A stretch of DNA of 64,000 nucleotides from Microvelia longipes (Eukaryota > Arthropoda > Insecta > Hemiptera > Veliidae): NCBI GenBank assembly GCA_018340805.1, contig JACMZG010001914.1, forward strand, positions 48,606,604 through 48,670,603, read 5' to 3'. The notes under the pieces were generated by a model that was given only the letters and a program-made list of their open reading frames with translations, did no database searches and was not told the origin of the DNA. Positions 1-12,132 of this stretch are shown in pieces (the stretch's first letter is position 1; the number at the start of each line of letters is the position of its first letter). Position numbers and translations under genes: made by a program.

Positions 1-85
1 GATAATTCCGATGCCATCCCAGTTTCGTTTTTTTTGCGAACACAATATTTTTCCTATACACCTACGGTTTAAATAAAGAAAAGTA
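1..85 (-). repeat. Family C repeat, 5' terminal fragment
   Basis: Read on the minus strand this is the start of a dispersed repeat (Family C) seen about a dozen times in the window. Its signature is a T-rich lead-in, then ACCGTAGG followed by a stretch ending in GGAAAA and TTGTG. The same start is seen at 45090-45195, 57955-58000 and 61580-61625. The window edge cuts the copy, so its length is unknown. Confidence 0.75.
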
Positions 86-204
86 AAAATGAACCAACAT
101 AAAAAAAGTGAGAGAGGACTCCCGGTCTTTTCTATACCATCTATAATGTATAAATCTAAGCCTTATCAATGCATGTAATAGTAGTAATATTGCTATAATA
201 TGTT

Positions 205-860
205 AGCACAAATACAAAGGTACAAAGGATATATGTAATGGAATAAGTGTCTTCTATAAATACAAAGATATAAATTATATGTAATAAAATAAGAGTCTTC
301 TATAAATATGAAGATATAAAGTATGTAATAAAATAAGTGTTTTATATAAATCAATATTGAAAGATATGTAATAAATAAGTATCTTCTATAAATACAAAAT
401 GAAGATATGTAATAAAATAAATAAATATAAAGATAAAGATATAATAAAATAATTGTCTATAAATATGAAGATAAATTATATGTAATAAAATAAGAGTCTT
501 CTATAAATATGAAGATATAAAAGTATGTAACAAAATAAGTGTTTTATATAAATACAAAGATATGAAAGATATGTAAAAAAGTATCTATCTTCTATAAATA
601 CAAAGATATAAAAGATATGTAATAAAATAAGTGTCTATCTTCTATAAATAAAAAATGAAAGATATGTAATAAAATAATTGTCTTCTATAAATATGAAGAT
701 ATAAATTATATGTAATAAAATAAAGAGTCTTCTATAAATACAAATATATGTGATAAAATAAGTATCTTCTATAAATACAAAAATATGTAATAAAATAAAT
801 GTCACATATAAATACAAGGATATAAAAGATATGTAGTATAAGTGTCGTTTATAAATGTTT
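205..860. repeat. AT-rich tandem array, unit about 46 bp
   Basis: Degenerate tandem repeat whose units carry TCTATAAATA, AAGATATA and TGTAATAAAATAAG in order. The period is about 46 bp with many small indels. ORFs across it, such as the minus-strand one at 635-817, are low-complexity translations and not genes. Confidence 0.85.
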
Positions 861-1390
861 ATAAATAAAAACCACTCGACGGCGTTTTGTCGGAAAACAC
901 TTACAATTACTGCTACGTAACGTAATAATGGCTATTACTTCCCTCCAAGTAAGAAAATGGAATTATTTTCTTCAGTTTTTCGGCAGTAAGACCCGCCATT
1001 CACTCCTCTATTGTGTAAGATGTTTCGTTATAGCTTTTAGTTCAATTTTATCCCGCAAAGCGCTTGAGTATAGAAAAGATTAGCTAAGGACCAATAAAAC
1101 CTTTATCTAGTTATACACAACTCTTTTTAGTTCAACTTTCACCTAATATCTTGACTTTAACTACAAAAACTTAATACGTCGGCTAATAAATTAAAAATTA
1201 TTATTAAAACTAAACATTTTCATTATTAAATGTATATAAGAAATATAAAACAATTTTTAAAATTAAAGATATTAAAACCAATATTTTTTTATTATTAAAA
1301 AGTTTCTTATTTGTGGACTTGTAAAACAATATATAATAAAAACAGATTAGTTACACAAAAGTCCTTTTATTTTTTAATATATAATAATAA
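861..1390. other. AT-rich spacer, no gene seen
   Basis: I see no recognisable protein, RNA or repeat signature. The last 200 bases probably belong to the 3' region of the minus-strand Penelope-like element that follows, because a hammerhead-like motif lies at 1391-1423. Confidence 0.4.
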
Positions 1391-1423
1391 CTAAGCTTCG
1401 ACTAAAAATTAGTCATCATCAGA
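1391..1423 (-). ncRNA. Hammerhead-ribozyme-like motif of a Penelope-like element
   Basis: On the minus strand CTGATGA is followed by a perfect 5-bp hairpin arm pair (GACTA with TAGTC) and then GAAGC. This matches the hammerhead core CUGANGA, stem II, GAAA except for one base in the GAAA box. It lies about 220 bp downstream of the GIY-YIG relic of a PLE on the same strand. PLE terminal repeats are known to carry type I hammerhead motifs, so position and sequence agree. Stem I is not obvious and the copy is probably inactive. Confidence 0.45.
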
Positions 1424-1639
1424 GTTTAAAATATAAAATGAAAAAAACAATTTTACAGACTACTTCATATTGCACCTTGGTATGTTTTTGTAAGCTATGT
1501 TTAAAAAACCGTTAAAAACTGTTACATTAAAGAAATTTAAAAATATCAGTGTTACAATAATATAAGTTGAAAAAATATTTTAAACTAAATCAAGAATTAC
1601 AAGATTTAAGAGTTCCTTATTAAATTTGAGTAAATGGAG

Positions 1640-2715
1640 CTTAATGTTTACATTTTTTAAAATTACTATTGTTATCAAATTTGACTATATTTATTTCTTT
1701 AACTTTCCTTTTTTTGCCAATTAGGTTCATTTTGCAGAATTCGGGTATTGACAAAATCAAAACTGTGTCCTGTATTATGTTTGTGGTTAGAAAGTCCAGT
1801 ATTATTTTTATCTTTTTTTGCAGTCATATTTATGTTGGCAGTCTTTTATTTAGATATTGTTTTGTTTCCCTATATATATTGGGGCATTGAGAACAGGGAA
1901 TTTTATATACTAATCCGGATTTTTTTCTTCTTGGTTTTCTTATGTTTTTCAAAAAATGTCGGTTTGATTTTTGACTTTTTTGAGCAATTTTAAAGTTAGG
2001 TAGACTTTTGATAAAGTCTTTTTATTTTTTCAGATAAGTTGGTACATATGGGATTGCAACGAATTGATTATGAATTATAGGATCATTATTAGCATTATAA
2101 TTATTTGAATTATTATATTATTAGAATTATTGGAATTGTTTTATATTAGAATTGTTTGAATTAAGAATTATTATATTATTAAATTTTTTAAATTTTGCAT
2201 TTTTCTTTGTTTTGTTTATAAGTTTGTTTATTAGTAATTTGGGAAATTATTAATTGCAATGTTTTTTTAATATCTAGTATTATTTCGTTGTGGTATTCAG
2301 GATCAGTTAATGTTAGAGATCTACGGATCAAGTTATTAGCACTATTTATTTTATAGACTGAGGTTGTTTTGAATTAAAGTTGATCATTCTATCTGAAGCT
2401 GTTGGTTTTTTATAAATTTTAGTTTTATATTTCCATTACTATTTATAACTAATACATCTAAAAAGGGAATTTTTTTATCTAATTCTTTTTCTATTGAAAA
2501 TTGTATTGCACTATCATAGAAATTGAATAAACTTAATAACTTATCTACAGAATCTTTTTTTATATAAAAAAACTATCATCTACATATTTTTTGGTAAAAC
2601 TAATTTTATTTTTATGTTTCTTTAAACATTTATTAAAAATATCATCCATAATAATATCAGCTATATATTTTTTTGTTAATAAATATGTGTTAACTAATTT
2701 TTCGAATTAAAACTG
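1640..2715 (-). pseudogene. Penelope-like element, RT and GIY-YIG relic
   Basis: Conceptual minus-strand translation gives the C-terminal half of a PLE polyprotein in broken frames. The reverse-transcriptase catalytic box reads KKYVDDSFF, with YVDD encoded at 2575-2586. It is followed by a thumb-like stretch with KKIPFLDVLV. After an AT-rich linker come LVYKIPCSQCPNIY and a YIG encoded near 1870-1880, which is the start of a GIY-YIG endonuclease domain; a one-base shift follows it directly. Further on, NHKHN and a FDF motif in another frame match the domain's second half. Several stops and frameshifts show it is dead. The N-terminal half of the RT is not visible above 2715. Plus-strand ORFs at 1669-1993 are shadows of this relic. 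Identification as PLE is firm; the subfamily is not determined. Confidence 0.8.
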
Positions 2716-2974
2716 TATTTATGTATTTGAATTATATTTAACAAAACTACTGCACTCAAAATGTTATTACACTTATTCGCATAAATAAATATTTTGAATA
2801 ATTTAAATTTAAGGACCAAGAATATATTTAAATTAACCTTACTTTAGCTTAGAAACTTTAAACTTAGAAATTGAAGTTATCGTAGGGAAGTAATACAGTT
2901 TTATCCCAAAAAGAATAAAAAAATAACTTTTGGATTCTATTATAAGAAATAAAACAAGTATTGTTATGCCTTAT

Positions 2975-3445
2975 CATACAAGACTAAATTAATCAATATA
3001 CGAGACTAAAGTAAAAGGCGGGACTCAAGTAATCAAAGTACAGGATTAAAATAAAATGAACTAAAGTAATAAATACGGGTAAATAAGGGACTAACGTAAT
3101 CAATATACGATATACTAAAGTAAAAGGCGGGACTAAAGTAATCAAAGTACAGGATTAAAATAAAATGTAGGACTAAGGTAATCAAATTACGGGTAATTAA
3201 GGGACTAAAAGCGGGACTAAAGTAATAAAAATACGAGTCTAAAGTAAAATAAGGGACTAAAGTAATCAAAATACGGGTCTAAAGTAATATAAGGGACTAA
3301 AATAATCAAAATACGAGTCTAAAGTAATATAAGGGACAAAAGTAATCAAAATACGGGTCTAAAGTAAAATAAGGGAACAAAAGTAATCAAATACGAAAGA
3401 AAAGTAAAACGGGATTAAATAATCAAAGAAGGGAATAAATTATAT
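2975..3445. repeat. Tandem array, unit about 40 bp
   Basis: Units contain GGGACTAAAGTAATCAAA and TACGGGTCTAAAGTAA in alternation, giving a period of about 40 bp with some truncated units. The minus-strand ORF at 3033-3269 is a translation of the array and not a gene. Confidence 0.88.
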
Positions 3446-3720
3446 TAATCACTCAGCTTCCTCTCGGGACTTAAATTTGGTTCCTACGGTTTCGCCTTAG
3501 GAACTAATTTTTGTAAATCAGAAAAATTTCGAAATCATACAAGCCGCCATTTACTAATATTGAAAATTTGCTACTCAGACTATTGTAATATGTCATGTAA
3601 CAACAAATAATAATAAACCAAGAAAGAAGGTTAGTTTTCTTCGCAAAGTTAAAGTAAATTCCCCTATAAGTAAACCTTTTTCACTTACTAGAAAAAGTTT
3701 ATTACAAACACACACACAAC

Positions 3721-3749
3721 ACATATATATATATATATATATATTTATA

Positions 3750-3821
<72 letters not shown>

Positions 3822-3842
3822 ATATATATATAATATATATAT
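3721..3842. repeat. (TA)n microsatellite
   Basis: About 120 bp of nearly uninterrupted TA dinucleotides preceded by a short CACACA run. Confidence 0.97.
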
Positions 3843-4580
3843 AAATCGGTTTGAATTTTTTCTGATATTTTATGCGAATTTCAATGTCTGCTAAAGTGGT
3901 TGATGTGATTGGCATAACGCATGGGTTGTATTTATCATATTTTGTGTCAAATTAAGTAAAGGAAATATTAAAGACTTACATAAGTTATTTGAAAAACAGA
4001 ACTTACTACACAGCTTTCCTTTCTCTTTACACAGAAACATTCACTTCCCTCTTTCTATGTACCTTAAGATCTGATAAAACTTCTCATCTAGGTTATGTTT
4101 ATATCACAACAATTAGATCGGCCCAATTTATATGACATTTTAATTTTCTTTTTGTAACATGAAGGAATTATAAGCCTCCAATGTTACCTAACATCATATA
4201 TTGCATAAACTTGAGTGCGTGATCCAAAATCATTGAAAACCATGGGTTTCATCTTAATTGTTTCCGACAGCTACAGTAATGAGTTACTTAACTATTATAA
4301 TAATAATAATAGTAGTAGTAGCTGTTCCAAATAGTTATAACTTACAAACAACAGTAACCGAGAAAATAAGAAAGTACACAGAGCTGTTATTTGAAATTCA
4401 TAGACTATGGAAGATGAAAAAGTGAAATCCTTCCATTTGTTATGTCCACTACTGGAGTTTTACCTGATAGTAAAATTACTAATATTAAAGCTCTGGACTT
4501 AAATCACAACACTCTTCACGACATTCAAAAGGCTGCAATTCTTAACATCTGTAATACCGTTAGAAAAATTTTAAATCAAT
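3843..4580. other. Spacer, no gene seen
   Basis: I see no coding or RNA signal. A short trinucleotide run (ATA/GTA) lies at about 4297-4322. Confidence 0.4.
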
Positions 4581-5172
4581 AATAGTTATTTATGCAACAA
4601 GGGATGAAAGTAAGTTTTACAGCTCAAGTTAAAGTTTCGTCCTAAGGCAGCGCCGAAGGAGGAAACTTCATTAGCTCACGAGGCCGGTAGGCGAGGAGAT
4701 AAACTAGTTAGCTCCGAGGCTTGCCGAGGGAGTTAACTAACATTTTGACTCCGAGGCTTGACGAGGAGATAATACGAGATGAAAACTTTCATACTTGTCG
4801 CATATTAATTTTTTATCTACGACAGAGAAATAATACTAACAACTATTAATATATTCTTCAGCTCTTAATTTGTTATGTGTTAGTTTTAGTTTATCTTACC
4901 ATGTAATTACTCTGATGAAGAGAGAATAAAAGCCACTATCTTCACATTATTTATTGTAAGCTGTCAATAGAATAATGTGTAATACTATTTGTAATTTAAA
5001 CATTAGCGTGTGTAATATTGTATATTCTACCCGTAGTACAAAATAACACCGAAAAAATCCTAAAATGTCCTAAAATTCCTAAAAAATTTTACTTAAAAAA
5101 TTCTGTCAAGTTGGCAACACTTTCACTTTCCTCCCTAGGACGTAAAAGTACATTTACAGTGTGAGATAACAA
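4581..5172 (-). mobile_element. Family B non-autonomous element with terminal foldback
   Basis: Nearly the whole 590 bp is repeated in the opposite orientation at 35532-36125. Read on the minus strand it starts TTGTTATCTCACACTG and ends TTGTTGCATAAATAACTATT. The last 210 bp form a foldback: an arm near 4785-4800 (imperfect here) pairs with the terminal arm TTTCATCCCTTGTTGCATA. Between the arms lie three GC-richer blocks built on TCGGCAAGCCTCGG. There is no coding capacity. The terminal motif is shared with Family A, so both probably use the same transposition machinery. I cannot place it in a named superfamily. Confidence 0.8.
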
Positions 5173-5535
5173 ACTGTATGTAAACTTACAATCAAGGAGT
5201 AAATAATACCTTTAAATTAGCCTTAGTCTTGTACTTTATACTTACTAATCTAACAAAAACTGGCAAACGCTAAGAAAAAATAAAATAAATAATTAAAAAT
5301 AATTATATCGATATCGATGATCCGAGTATAAAATATCAATCTCAAGAAGAAATTTTAGATCAGGAAGTAATAATCAAGAGAGTATTATTCACACAAATCA
5401 AGATTTAGAAGAACCCTTAAATAGTCAGTACGACGACCATTCACTTAAAGATATCCAAAACTTATTTCAAAGTATATACAGGAATGGACCCGACTTTAAG
5501 ACCTAAACTGCCAAAAATTAACATTTCCAAAAAGA
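5173..5535. other. Spacer, no gene seen
   Basis: No signal beyond a short palindromic ATCGATATCGAT near 5307-5318. It leads directly into the 42-bp satellite. Confidence 0.4.
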
Positions 5536-7860
5536 AATTCATCATTTATGGTATCCTGAAAGAACCGTTTAGGAATTCATAATTTATCAGTACTTCTGAA
5601 AAGGTTTAGGATTCCAGTAATTCTAAAGAACCGTTTAGGAATTCAAATTTATCAGTATTCTGAAAGGACCGTTTTAGGATTCATATTTTCATAAAAAAAG
5701 AACCGTTTTAGGAATTCATAATTTATCTAAAAAGGACCGTTTTAGGAATTCATAATTTATCAGTAATTCTGAAAAGGGTCGTTTTAGGAGTTCATAATTT
5801 ATCAGTAATTCTGAAAAGAACCGTTTAGGAATTCATAATTTATCAGGTAATTCTGAAAAGAACCGTTTAGGAATTCATAATTTCTCAGTAATTCTGAAAA
5901 GAACCGTTTAGGAATTCATAATTTATCAGTAATTCTGAAAAGACCGTTTAGGAGTTCATAATTTATCAGTGATTCTGAAAAGGACCGTTTTAGGAGTTCA
6001 TAATTTATCATAATTCTGAAAAACCGTTTTTCATATTATCAGTAATTCTGAAAAGGACCGTTTTAGGAGTTCATAATTTATCAGTAATTCTGAAAAGGAC
6101 CGTTTTAGGAATTCATAATTTATCAGTAATTCTGAAAAGGACCGTTTTAGGAGTTCATAATTTATCAGTAATTCTGAAAAGGACCGTTTAGGAATTCATA
6201 ATTTATCAGTAATTCTGAAAAGGACCGTTTAGGAATTCATAATTTCTGAAAGAACCGTTTAGGAATTCATAATTTATCAGTGATTCTGAAAAGGACCGTT
6301 TTAGGAGTTCATAATTTATCAGTAATTCTGAAAAGGACCGTTTTAGGAGTCCATAATTATCAGTAATTCTGAAAAAGGACCGTTTTAGGAGTTCATAATT
6401 TATCAGTAATTCTGAAAAGGACCGTTTTAGGAGTCCATAATTTATCAGTGATTCTGAAAAGGACCGTTTTAGTAATTCATAATTTATCAGTGATTCTGAA
6501 AAGGACCGTTTTAGTAATTCATAATTTATCAGTGATTCTGAAAAGGACCGTTTTAGGAGTTCATAATTTATCAGTGATTCTGAAAAGGACCGTTTTAGGA
6601 GTTCATAATTTATCAGTAATTCTGAAAGGTCCATAATTTATCAGTGATTCTGAAAAGGACCGTTTTAGTAATTCATAATTTATCAGTGATTCTGAAAAGG
6701 ACCTTTTAGGATTCATAATTTATCTGATTCTGAAAAGACCGTTTTGTTCATAATTTATCAGTAATTCTGAAAAGAACCGTTTAGGAATTCATAATTTATC
6801 AGTAATTCTGAAAAGAACCGTTTAGGAATTCATAATTTATCAGTAATTCTGAAAAGAACCGTTTTAGATTCATAATTTATCATAATTCTGAAAAAGGATA
6901 GGAGTCATAATTTATCAGTGATTCTGAAAAGGACCGTTTTAGATTATCAGTATTCTGAAAGACCGTTTTAGTAATTCATAATTTATCAGTGATTCTGAAA
7001 AGACCGTTTAGATTCTGATTCTGAAAAGGACCGTTTTAGAATTCATAATTTATAGTTCTCACCGTTTTAGGAGTCCATAATTTATCAGTATTCTGAAAAG
7101 GACCGTTTTAGGAGTTCATAATTTATCAGTAATTCTGAAAAGGACGTGTTAGGAGTTCATAATTTATCAGTAATTCTAAAAGGACCGTTTAGGAGTTCAT
7201 AATTTATCAGTAATTCTGAAAAGGACCGTTTTAGGATTCATAATTTATCAGTAATTCTGAAAAGGACCGTGTTAGGAGTCAGTGATTCTGAAAAGGACCA
7301 GGATCATAATTATCAGTGATTCTGAAAAGGAAGTTTTAGATTCGAAAAGGACCGTTAGGAGTTCATAATTTATCAGTGATTCTGAAAAATGAGTAATCTG
7401 AAAGGACCGTTGTTAGGAGTTCATAATTATCAGTGATTCTGAAAAGGACCATAATTTATATCAGTGATTCTGAAAAGGACCGTTTTAGTAATTCATAATT
7501 TATAAGTAAATCTCAAAAGGACCGTTTTAGGAGTTCATAATTTATCAGTAATTCTGAAAAGGACCTGTTAGGAGATTCACATTCATAATTTATCAGTGAT
7601 TCTGAAAAGGACCGTTTTTAGTAATTCATAATTTATCAGTGATTCTGAAAAGGACCGTTTTAGTAATTCATAATTATCAGTGATTCTGAAAGGACCGTTT
7701 TAGTAATTCATAATTTATCGTCTGAAAAGGACCGTTTTAGTAATTCTCAAGTAAATCTCAAAAGGACCGTTTTAGGAATTCATAATTTATCTGTAATTCT
7801 GAAGAGGACTATTTTATAAATTCAACATTTATCGGTAGTCCTGAAGAGGGCTGTTTATAA
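5536..7860. repeat. 42-bp satellite array, about 2.3 kb
   Basis: More than 45 imperfect copies of a 42-bp unit that contains CCGTTTTAGG, TTCATAATTTATCAG and TTCTGAAAAGGA. Two alternating variants differ at TCAGTAATT versus TCAGTGATT and GGAGTTCA versus GGAATTCA. Because 42 is a multiple of three, frames stay open across clean stretches and produce a 142-residue minus-strand ORF (6206-6634) of 14-residue repeats; this is not evidence of a protein. Units between 6640 and 7750 carry more deletions than those at 6050-6640. Confidence 0.96.
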
Positions 7861-8637
7861 AGTTTAATGATTGTTGTTCGACCTAAAAGTGATTGCACAC
7901 GAAGTTAAAATTCCGTTAAAAGTTTGTTGAACATAACACCTTGTATATGCCTACTATACATTAAAAAACTTGAGTGGCTTTGAAATTGTAATTTTAAAGT
8001 TCAATACGTCTACTTTTTCGCATATTTTAGGAAAAACTTTATTCACATAAATTTTCTTTTAAGCCATTTTTTGCGATTTTTATGAGAAAATGATACTTTG
8101 AGGGTTCTTTGAAAGACGGAAGTGGAGGGGGAAGTTTGAGGGATCAATTAAGTCCATTTTGTCTCCTGTCTTTATTTTAATGCTCTAGCAAGAGCCTATT
8201 ACTAGGTGAGAATACCGAATGGTCTAACTGCATGAGGACTATGGGGGTAGAGAGAGAGTGCGGGTCCGAGCTACACCAGTGACACAGTAAGCAAGGCGCG
8301 AGCTCCTACACCCGTCCATATGCCTTGTATCTGTCCAACCCTTGGGTTCCTATTTCTTTTATTCAACCTACTTTTTTCTAGGCTTTCCCCTCCCTCCCAC
8401 AAATCCCTAACGCCCAGTCCAGTCCACTGCCAAAACAAGTCGACCAAATCATTTCACCTAATAACTCGTTTTTACCCGATATCTTTCCAAAACATTGCAC
8501 TTCCTTGTTAATTTTATTAATTTATGTAATTTCTATTTCTTCGTAATTTGTCGAATAGCGATTAAGAATTCTTCAAAAAAGATTCATTTTGAGACACTTT
8601 TTTAACAGAAAGTTAGGACTTTATTGTATTAATTAAT
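7861..8637. other. Spacer, no gene seen
   Basis: The stretch at 8170-8330 is GC-richer and looks like an old repeat fragment, but I find no second copy in the window. The plus-strand ORF at 8320-8511 has no recognisable domain. Confidence 0.35.
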
Positions 8638-8700
8638 AAAATAAATTAAATTAATTAAATTAAATTTAAAAAAATTAAATTAAATAATCAATTTTTTAAG
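8638..8700. repeat. Low-complexity AATTAAA tract
   Basis: The tract consists almost only of A and T with recurring AATTAAAT. Confidence 0.85.
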
Positions 8701-8891
8701 TGCGTTTCCATCGAAGAATCCATAAAAACTGCCATAAAAGCTAAAATTTTAGTCCTAAAAATATAAACTAAAGTGGGAGTCAAATAACTTAGCTTGTGGA
8801 AATATCATTTGTTTTAAGTAAAATATGAACGATCAAAGACGGTTCTTTTCTCAAAAGACTATTCTTTTTTACAGTCTATCGTTTAGTTTAA

Positions 8892-8921
8892 AAATCCCCA
8901 AGGTCATAAGAACTTTGGGGA
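8892..8921. other. Short perfect hairpin
   Basis: ATCCCCAA is followed after a short loop by TTGGGGAT, giving at least 8 GC-rich base pairs. Its surroundings contain further AATCCCT motifs (8949, 8971). Possibly part of an unclassified repeat. Confidence 0.5.
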
Positions 8922-9199
8922 TTGACCAATTAGAGAAGCCGCAGCGAATCCCTCACTTGAAAAGAGGAAAAAATCCCTACCACCATAACCGCAATAGGGA
9001 AATAATCTTCTTCCCGGGGATCTTTTACTTTGTTTGTGGTTCTTCTTTTGTTTACATCGTTTTGAAATCTACTTCCAAATTAATCATAAAAATTATATTA
9101 TAAAATAAAACTACACAAAAGAAATGAAAAAAAAACATCGCCAAGAAAATATGAGTAAAATAACCTGATTTGTTTACATAGCTTTTTCCCGCTCTTGCA

Positions 9200-9510
9200 G
9201 GGATTTTTTTTTCTTAAGATATGGCGGTGCCTAAACTGACCTGTCAAGATTTGTAAAGTAGTCGATAGACTGTAGTTATGACTGCGGAAAATGTAACCCT
9301 TGTTTTTAGTATTATTGAGAAGGGTTGGGATCGAGGATTGACCCCATTTGCACTATGACCCAAATCCATGACAAATGACACTATGACCAAATATTGTACA
9401 GTTCTCTTAATTAGTGCAGGCATGGGCGTCCGCAGATGGGGGTCAAACGGGTCACTTGACCCCTCCTGGAAAATTAGAAAAGTTAGACTGACCCGCACTG
9501 CAAATTAGTA
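9200..9510. repeat. GC-rich dispersed repeat fragment (GGGCGTCCGCAG type)
   Basis: The stretch at 9420-9490 has the sequence CATGGGCGTCCGCAGATGGG and then CACTTGACCCCTCCTGGAAA. Sequences of this kind are common as dispersed repeats in insects. Related G-rich and C-rich blocks lie at 52960-53035 and 61010-61085. The minus-strand ORF at 9244-9498 crosses it and is not credible as a gene. Confidence 0.4.
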
Positions 9511-9699
9511 AAAATGTAATTGTTAATCCTGCATTTTTTCATAAAAATAACTTTAAAAAAACATTTGTTTTCTATTTTTTTTTATTTAATTTAAAAAATT
9601 AAAAGATAATTAAACTATAGTAATGCGTTGCATCAGGAACTCACGTCAAAGAAAATATCAAATACAGTTAATTACCATCAGGCTCGCTTCGCTGGCTAG

Positions 9700-9990
9700 A
9701 TAGGATAGAAAAATAATTTAATACTTAAACAAGGATAGGTTGGGTCTATGAAAGTAATGAAGACTCAACTACAGCGGTAAACTAATTTTTGTACAAAGTT
9801 TCAACTCTCTATCTCTATAAATACGCTGATATCTACGATGATAACAGGCACACACACACACGCACAGGCAGACAACTTCGTGAAAATCACTTAGAAGGCC
9901 TTAAAAACGCCTTAAACAGATAATGCCGGTTACATCCCGGTATAATACTTTTCCTATATACCTGCGGTATGAATGATCAATATATTATAT
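9700..9990 (-). repeat. Family C repeat, 5' module
   Basis: The minus strand carries the Family C start (ACCGCAGGTATATAGGAAA), the AAGGC block, the GT-rich block (complement of CACACACACACGCACAGGCA) and the GTTGAAACTTTGTAC block, in the same order as at 29990-30345 and 61085-61625. The 5S-like part is absent. A GCTCGCTTCGCTGG motif just upstream at 9683-9696 recalls the tail of the longer copies. Confidence 0.75.
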
Positions 9991-10579
9991 GATAAAATAT
10001 ATTATAATCTGAGAGACGACTCTACAGTAAGGCTATAGAGCTAGAACTATCACAAGCTCCATTACACACGTGTTAGACTAGTCAAGGTTAATATTTAGCA
10101 TACTATGTCTTACAGCGAGCTTCTTCATGGCCAAACAAATAGAAATTATTTTACTGAAACAATATAACAATCATTATAAAGAGAATAATAAAAATCAAGC
10201 TGTCAGATATCATACCAAACTTCCCTGTATAATTTTTTAAAAATCAACCAGCATTATCGAACTGATTTTTGCACTATACTACTTCGAAAACTTTGTTGTG
10301 GGACTCAGAACACTTCAAACAAGCAGTCAAAATCATTGGGAGGTGTTTGAGCCTAAGAATAAATAAGTAAAACATCACAATGCATACAAGACACAACAAA
10401 ATGATGAAGTGAAACGGTAATTTCGTTAAATTAAAAATAAATAGCTATTATCTATTTTTTGTTCAATCGAATTATCGATCATAACAATCCTCCATGGTAC
10501 AATAACAATCGATTATTAACAATGAATCAAGTTAATAAAACTAATGCCTATAAAAAATAAAATTTGTGGTAAAAATAAT
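9991..10579. other. Upstream/downstream spacer of tRNA-Asp, no other gene
   Basis: No further feature is visible. Bases 10571-10575 give TTTTT on the minus strand and serve as the Pol III terminator of the tRNA gene. Confidence 0.5.
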
Positions 10580-10651
10580 CTCCCCGGCGGGGAATCGAAC
10601 CCCGGTCTCCCGCGTGACAGGCGGGGATACTTACCACTATACTACCGAGGA
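10580..10651 (-). tRNA. tRNA-Asp (anticodon GTC)
   Basis: The minus strand reads a complete 72-nt tRNA. The acceptor stem pairs TCCTCGG with CCGGGGA, with one T-G wobble, and the discriminator is G. The A box region reads TAGTATAGTGGTAAG, the anticodon loop CTGTCAC holds GTC at complement 10616-10618, and the T arm reads CGGGGTTCGATTCCCCG and matches the B-box consensus. The sequence agrees with animal cytosolic tRNA-Asp except for an A in the D loop. There is no intron. A TTTTT terminator follows within 10 nt. This is the best-supported gene in the window and is likely functional. Confidence 0.97.
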
Positions 10652-11746
10652 CGGTGATTGCACTGAGCACACAACTTAACCTAAGCGTTTTTTTTACTCT
10701 ACCACTCTATTTATATCTGTTACGATTAGCTACCTACTATTCTACTATCCACAAACCCACTCTCACACTGTTTATGAGAAACTATTTACTGTCTTGCTTT
10801 TATTCTTATTTCTTTTTTCTTTATTTTTAATCTTATCGCCTTATATTTTTAGCAACTTTTATATAAACTATAAAAGTGTAGTATAGATACTATAATTAAT
10901 TATTATGCATTTATTATTATAATGTGCATTATATTATATCATGTATATTATTGAATATTGAATATATATGTTTAAATTTAAAAAATAAAAGAAATTTAAA
11001 ATAATAGAATAAAAATAAAAAATATGCAGGATTAGCAAAAATATAATTAACATAATTCTACAAATCTAGATTAAAAATAAGTTTTCCTCTCTCTCTATTT
11101 TATCTCCCTTAATAATAATATATGTAGCCTGAAAATTTTTAGCTAGATATAAGATGACTCCCTCTCCGCAGCACAAGCCGTAAGCTTTTTAGCAGAGAGG
11201 TAACCTGTGTAAAATATAACTATGTATTATTGTTGATATATTTAATTAAGATATTTATAAAAAAAGTCATTCAAGTAAATAAAAACCGCCTGTCAAATAA
11301 GGAATTACGCTTCCCTATCATCATCTAAAAAAAAGCTACCAATGTGCTGCGGGTTTAGTATTCAGCACCCTTCCTCTAAAGTCAAAGATGGGAGTCCAGC
11401 AAACCACAAGAGTGGGGCTTTGCTAAACTAAATTATAATGTATTGACAAAAAGTATGTAATATATTTCATTTATTGTGCTAAAATATAATTTTTAAATCA
11501 TTTAGACTTTTAGCGAGCGAAGCTAGTTCCTAAAAACATAATAAATAAGGGTGTTACCAACCTTGCAAAAGCAACGTGCAAAGCAATCCTCTAATAGTAT
11601 ACATCATTTTTGAATTCAACAATCTAGCAAGGGAAGCATGCTCCTATTTACGTATCTTATAATATACTTTAGCAATCTTTTGAGCCTCTTTTCCTATATT
11701 CCCAAATATATTTATAGCAGTTTAGCGAGCCTCTTTTTTCGACATT
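10652..11746. other. AT-rich spacer, no gene seen
   Basis: No coding signal. A GC-richer patch at 11145-11215 has weak self-complementarity, and TTAGCGAGCGAAGCTAG at 11513-11529 recalls the palindromic motif found in Families A and C. Confidence 0.4.
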
Positions 11747-11800
11747 AAGGTTAGCCTGATTGGAAATTGAGGGCGTGGATTAACATCCAGGACTAACCTT
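11747..11800. other. Imperfect hairpin
   Basis: AAGGTTAGCCTG pairs with CAGGACTAACCTT, with one bulged base, across a loop of about 29 nt. No second copy is seen. Confidence 0.5.
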
Positions 11801-12070
11801 ATTGGCTCATTCACATTATTTTCCCACGCTGTCGACTGACTTTAGCCGTGTGTCGTATTATAATAATAAATAATTAATAACTCACTTCCCAAAAATAATT
11901 AAACTTCTTTAATAAAAACGTTGGATTATTTATTAGATAAACAAAAGAAGAACAAGGAAGGTTCTATCATAACCTTGTTGTAAACTACTAGCGCCCAACT
12001 ACAAGAATAGAAGACTAGTCTATTCAAGTCTTCCATTCTTGGCCCACCTAGTGGACATTTAAGAAACTTT
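11801..12070. other. Spacer with a local inverted repeat
   Basis: CAAGAATAGAAGACTAG at 12001-12017 is followed by CTATTCAAGTCTTCCATTCTTGG, giving an imperfect stem. No gene is seen. Confidence 0.4.
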
Positions 12071-12074
12071 ACCA

Positions 12075-12132
12075 GCGACAGTTTTGTAGTTTTTTACAGT
12101 CGCTAACAGTAAAATACTACAAAACTGTCGCA
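12075..12132. repeat. Near-perfect 22-bp hairpin
   Basis: CGACAGTTTTGTAGT...TTTTAC and GTAAAATACTACAAAACTGTCG form a stem of about 22 bp around a loop of about 13 nt. It is long enough to be an insertion end or a small MITE core. Confidence 0.7.

Noticed and set aside
1669..1993. Two overlapping plus-strand ORFs with hydrophobic residues
   Set aside because: They are the complement of a Penelope-like GIY-YIG relic that reads on the minus strand.
6206..6636. 142- and 62-residue ORFs on opposite strands
   Set aside because: Both are translations of the 42-bp satellite; the period of 14 codons keeps the frames open.
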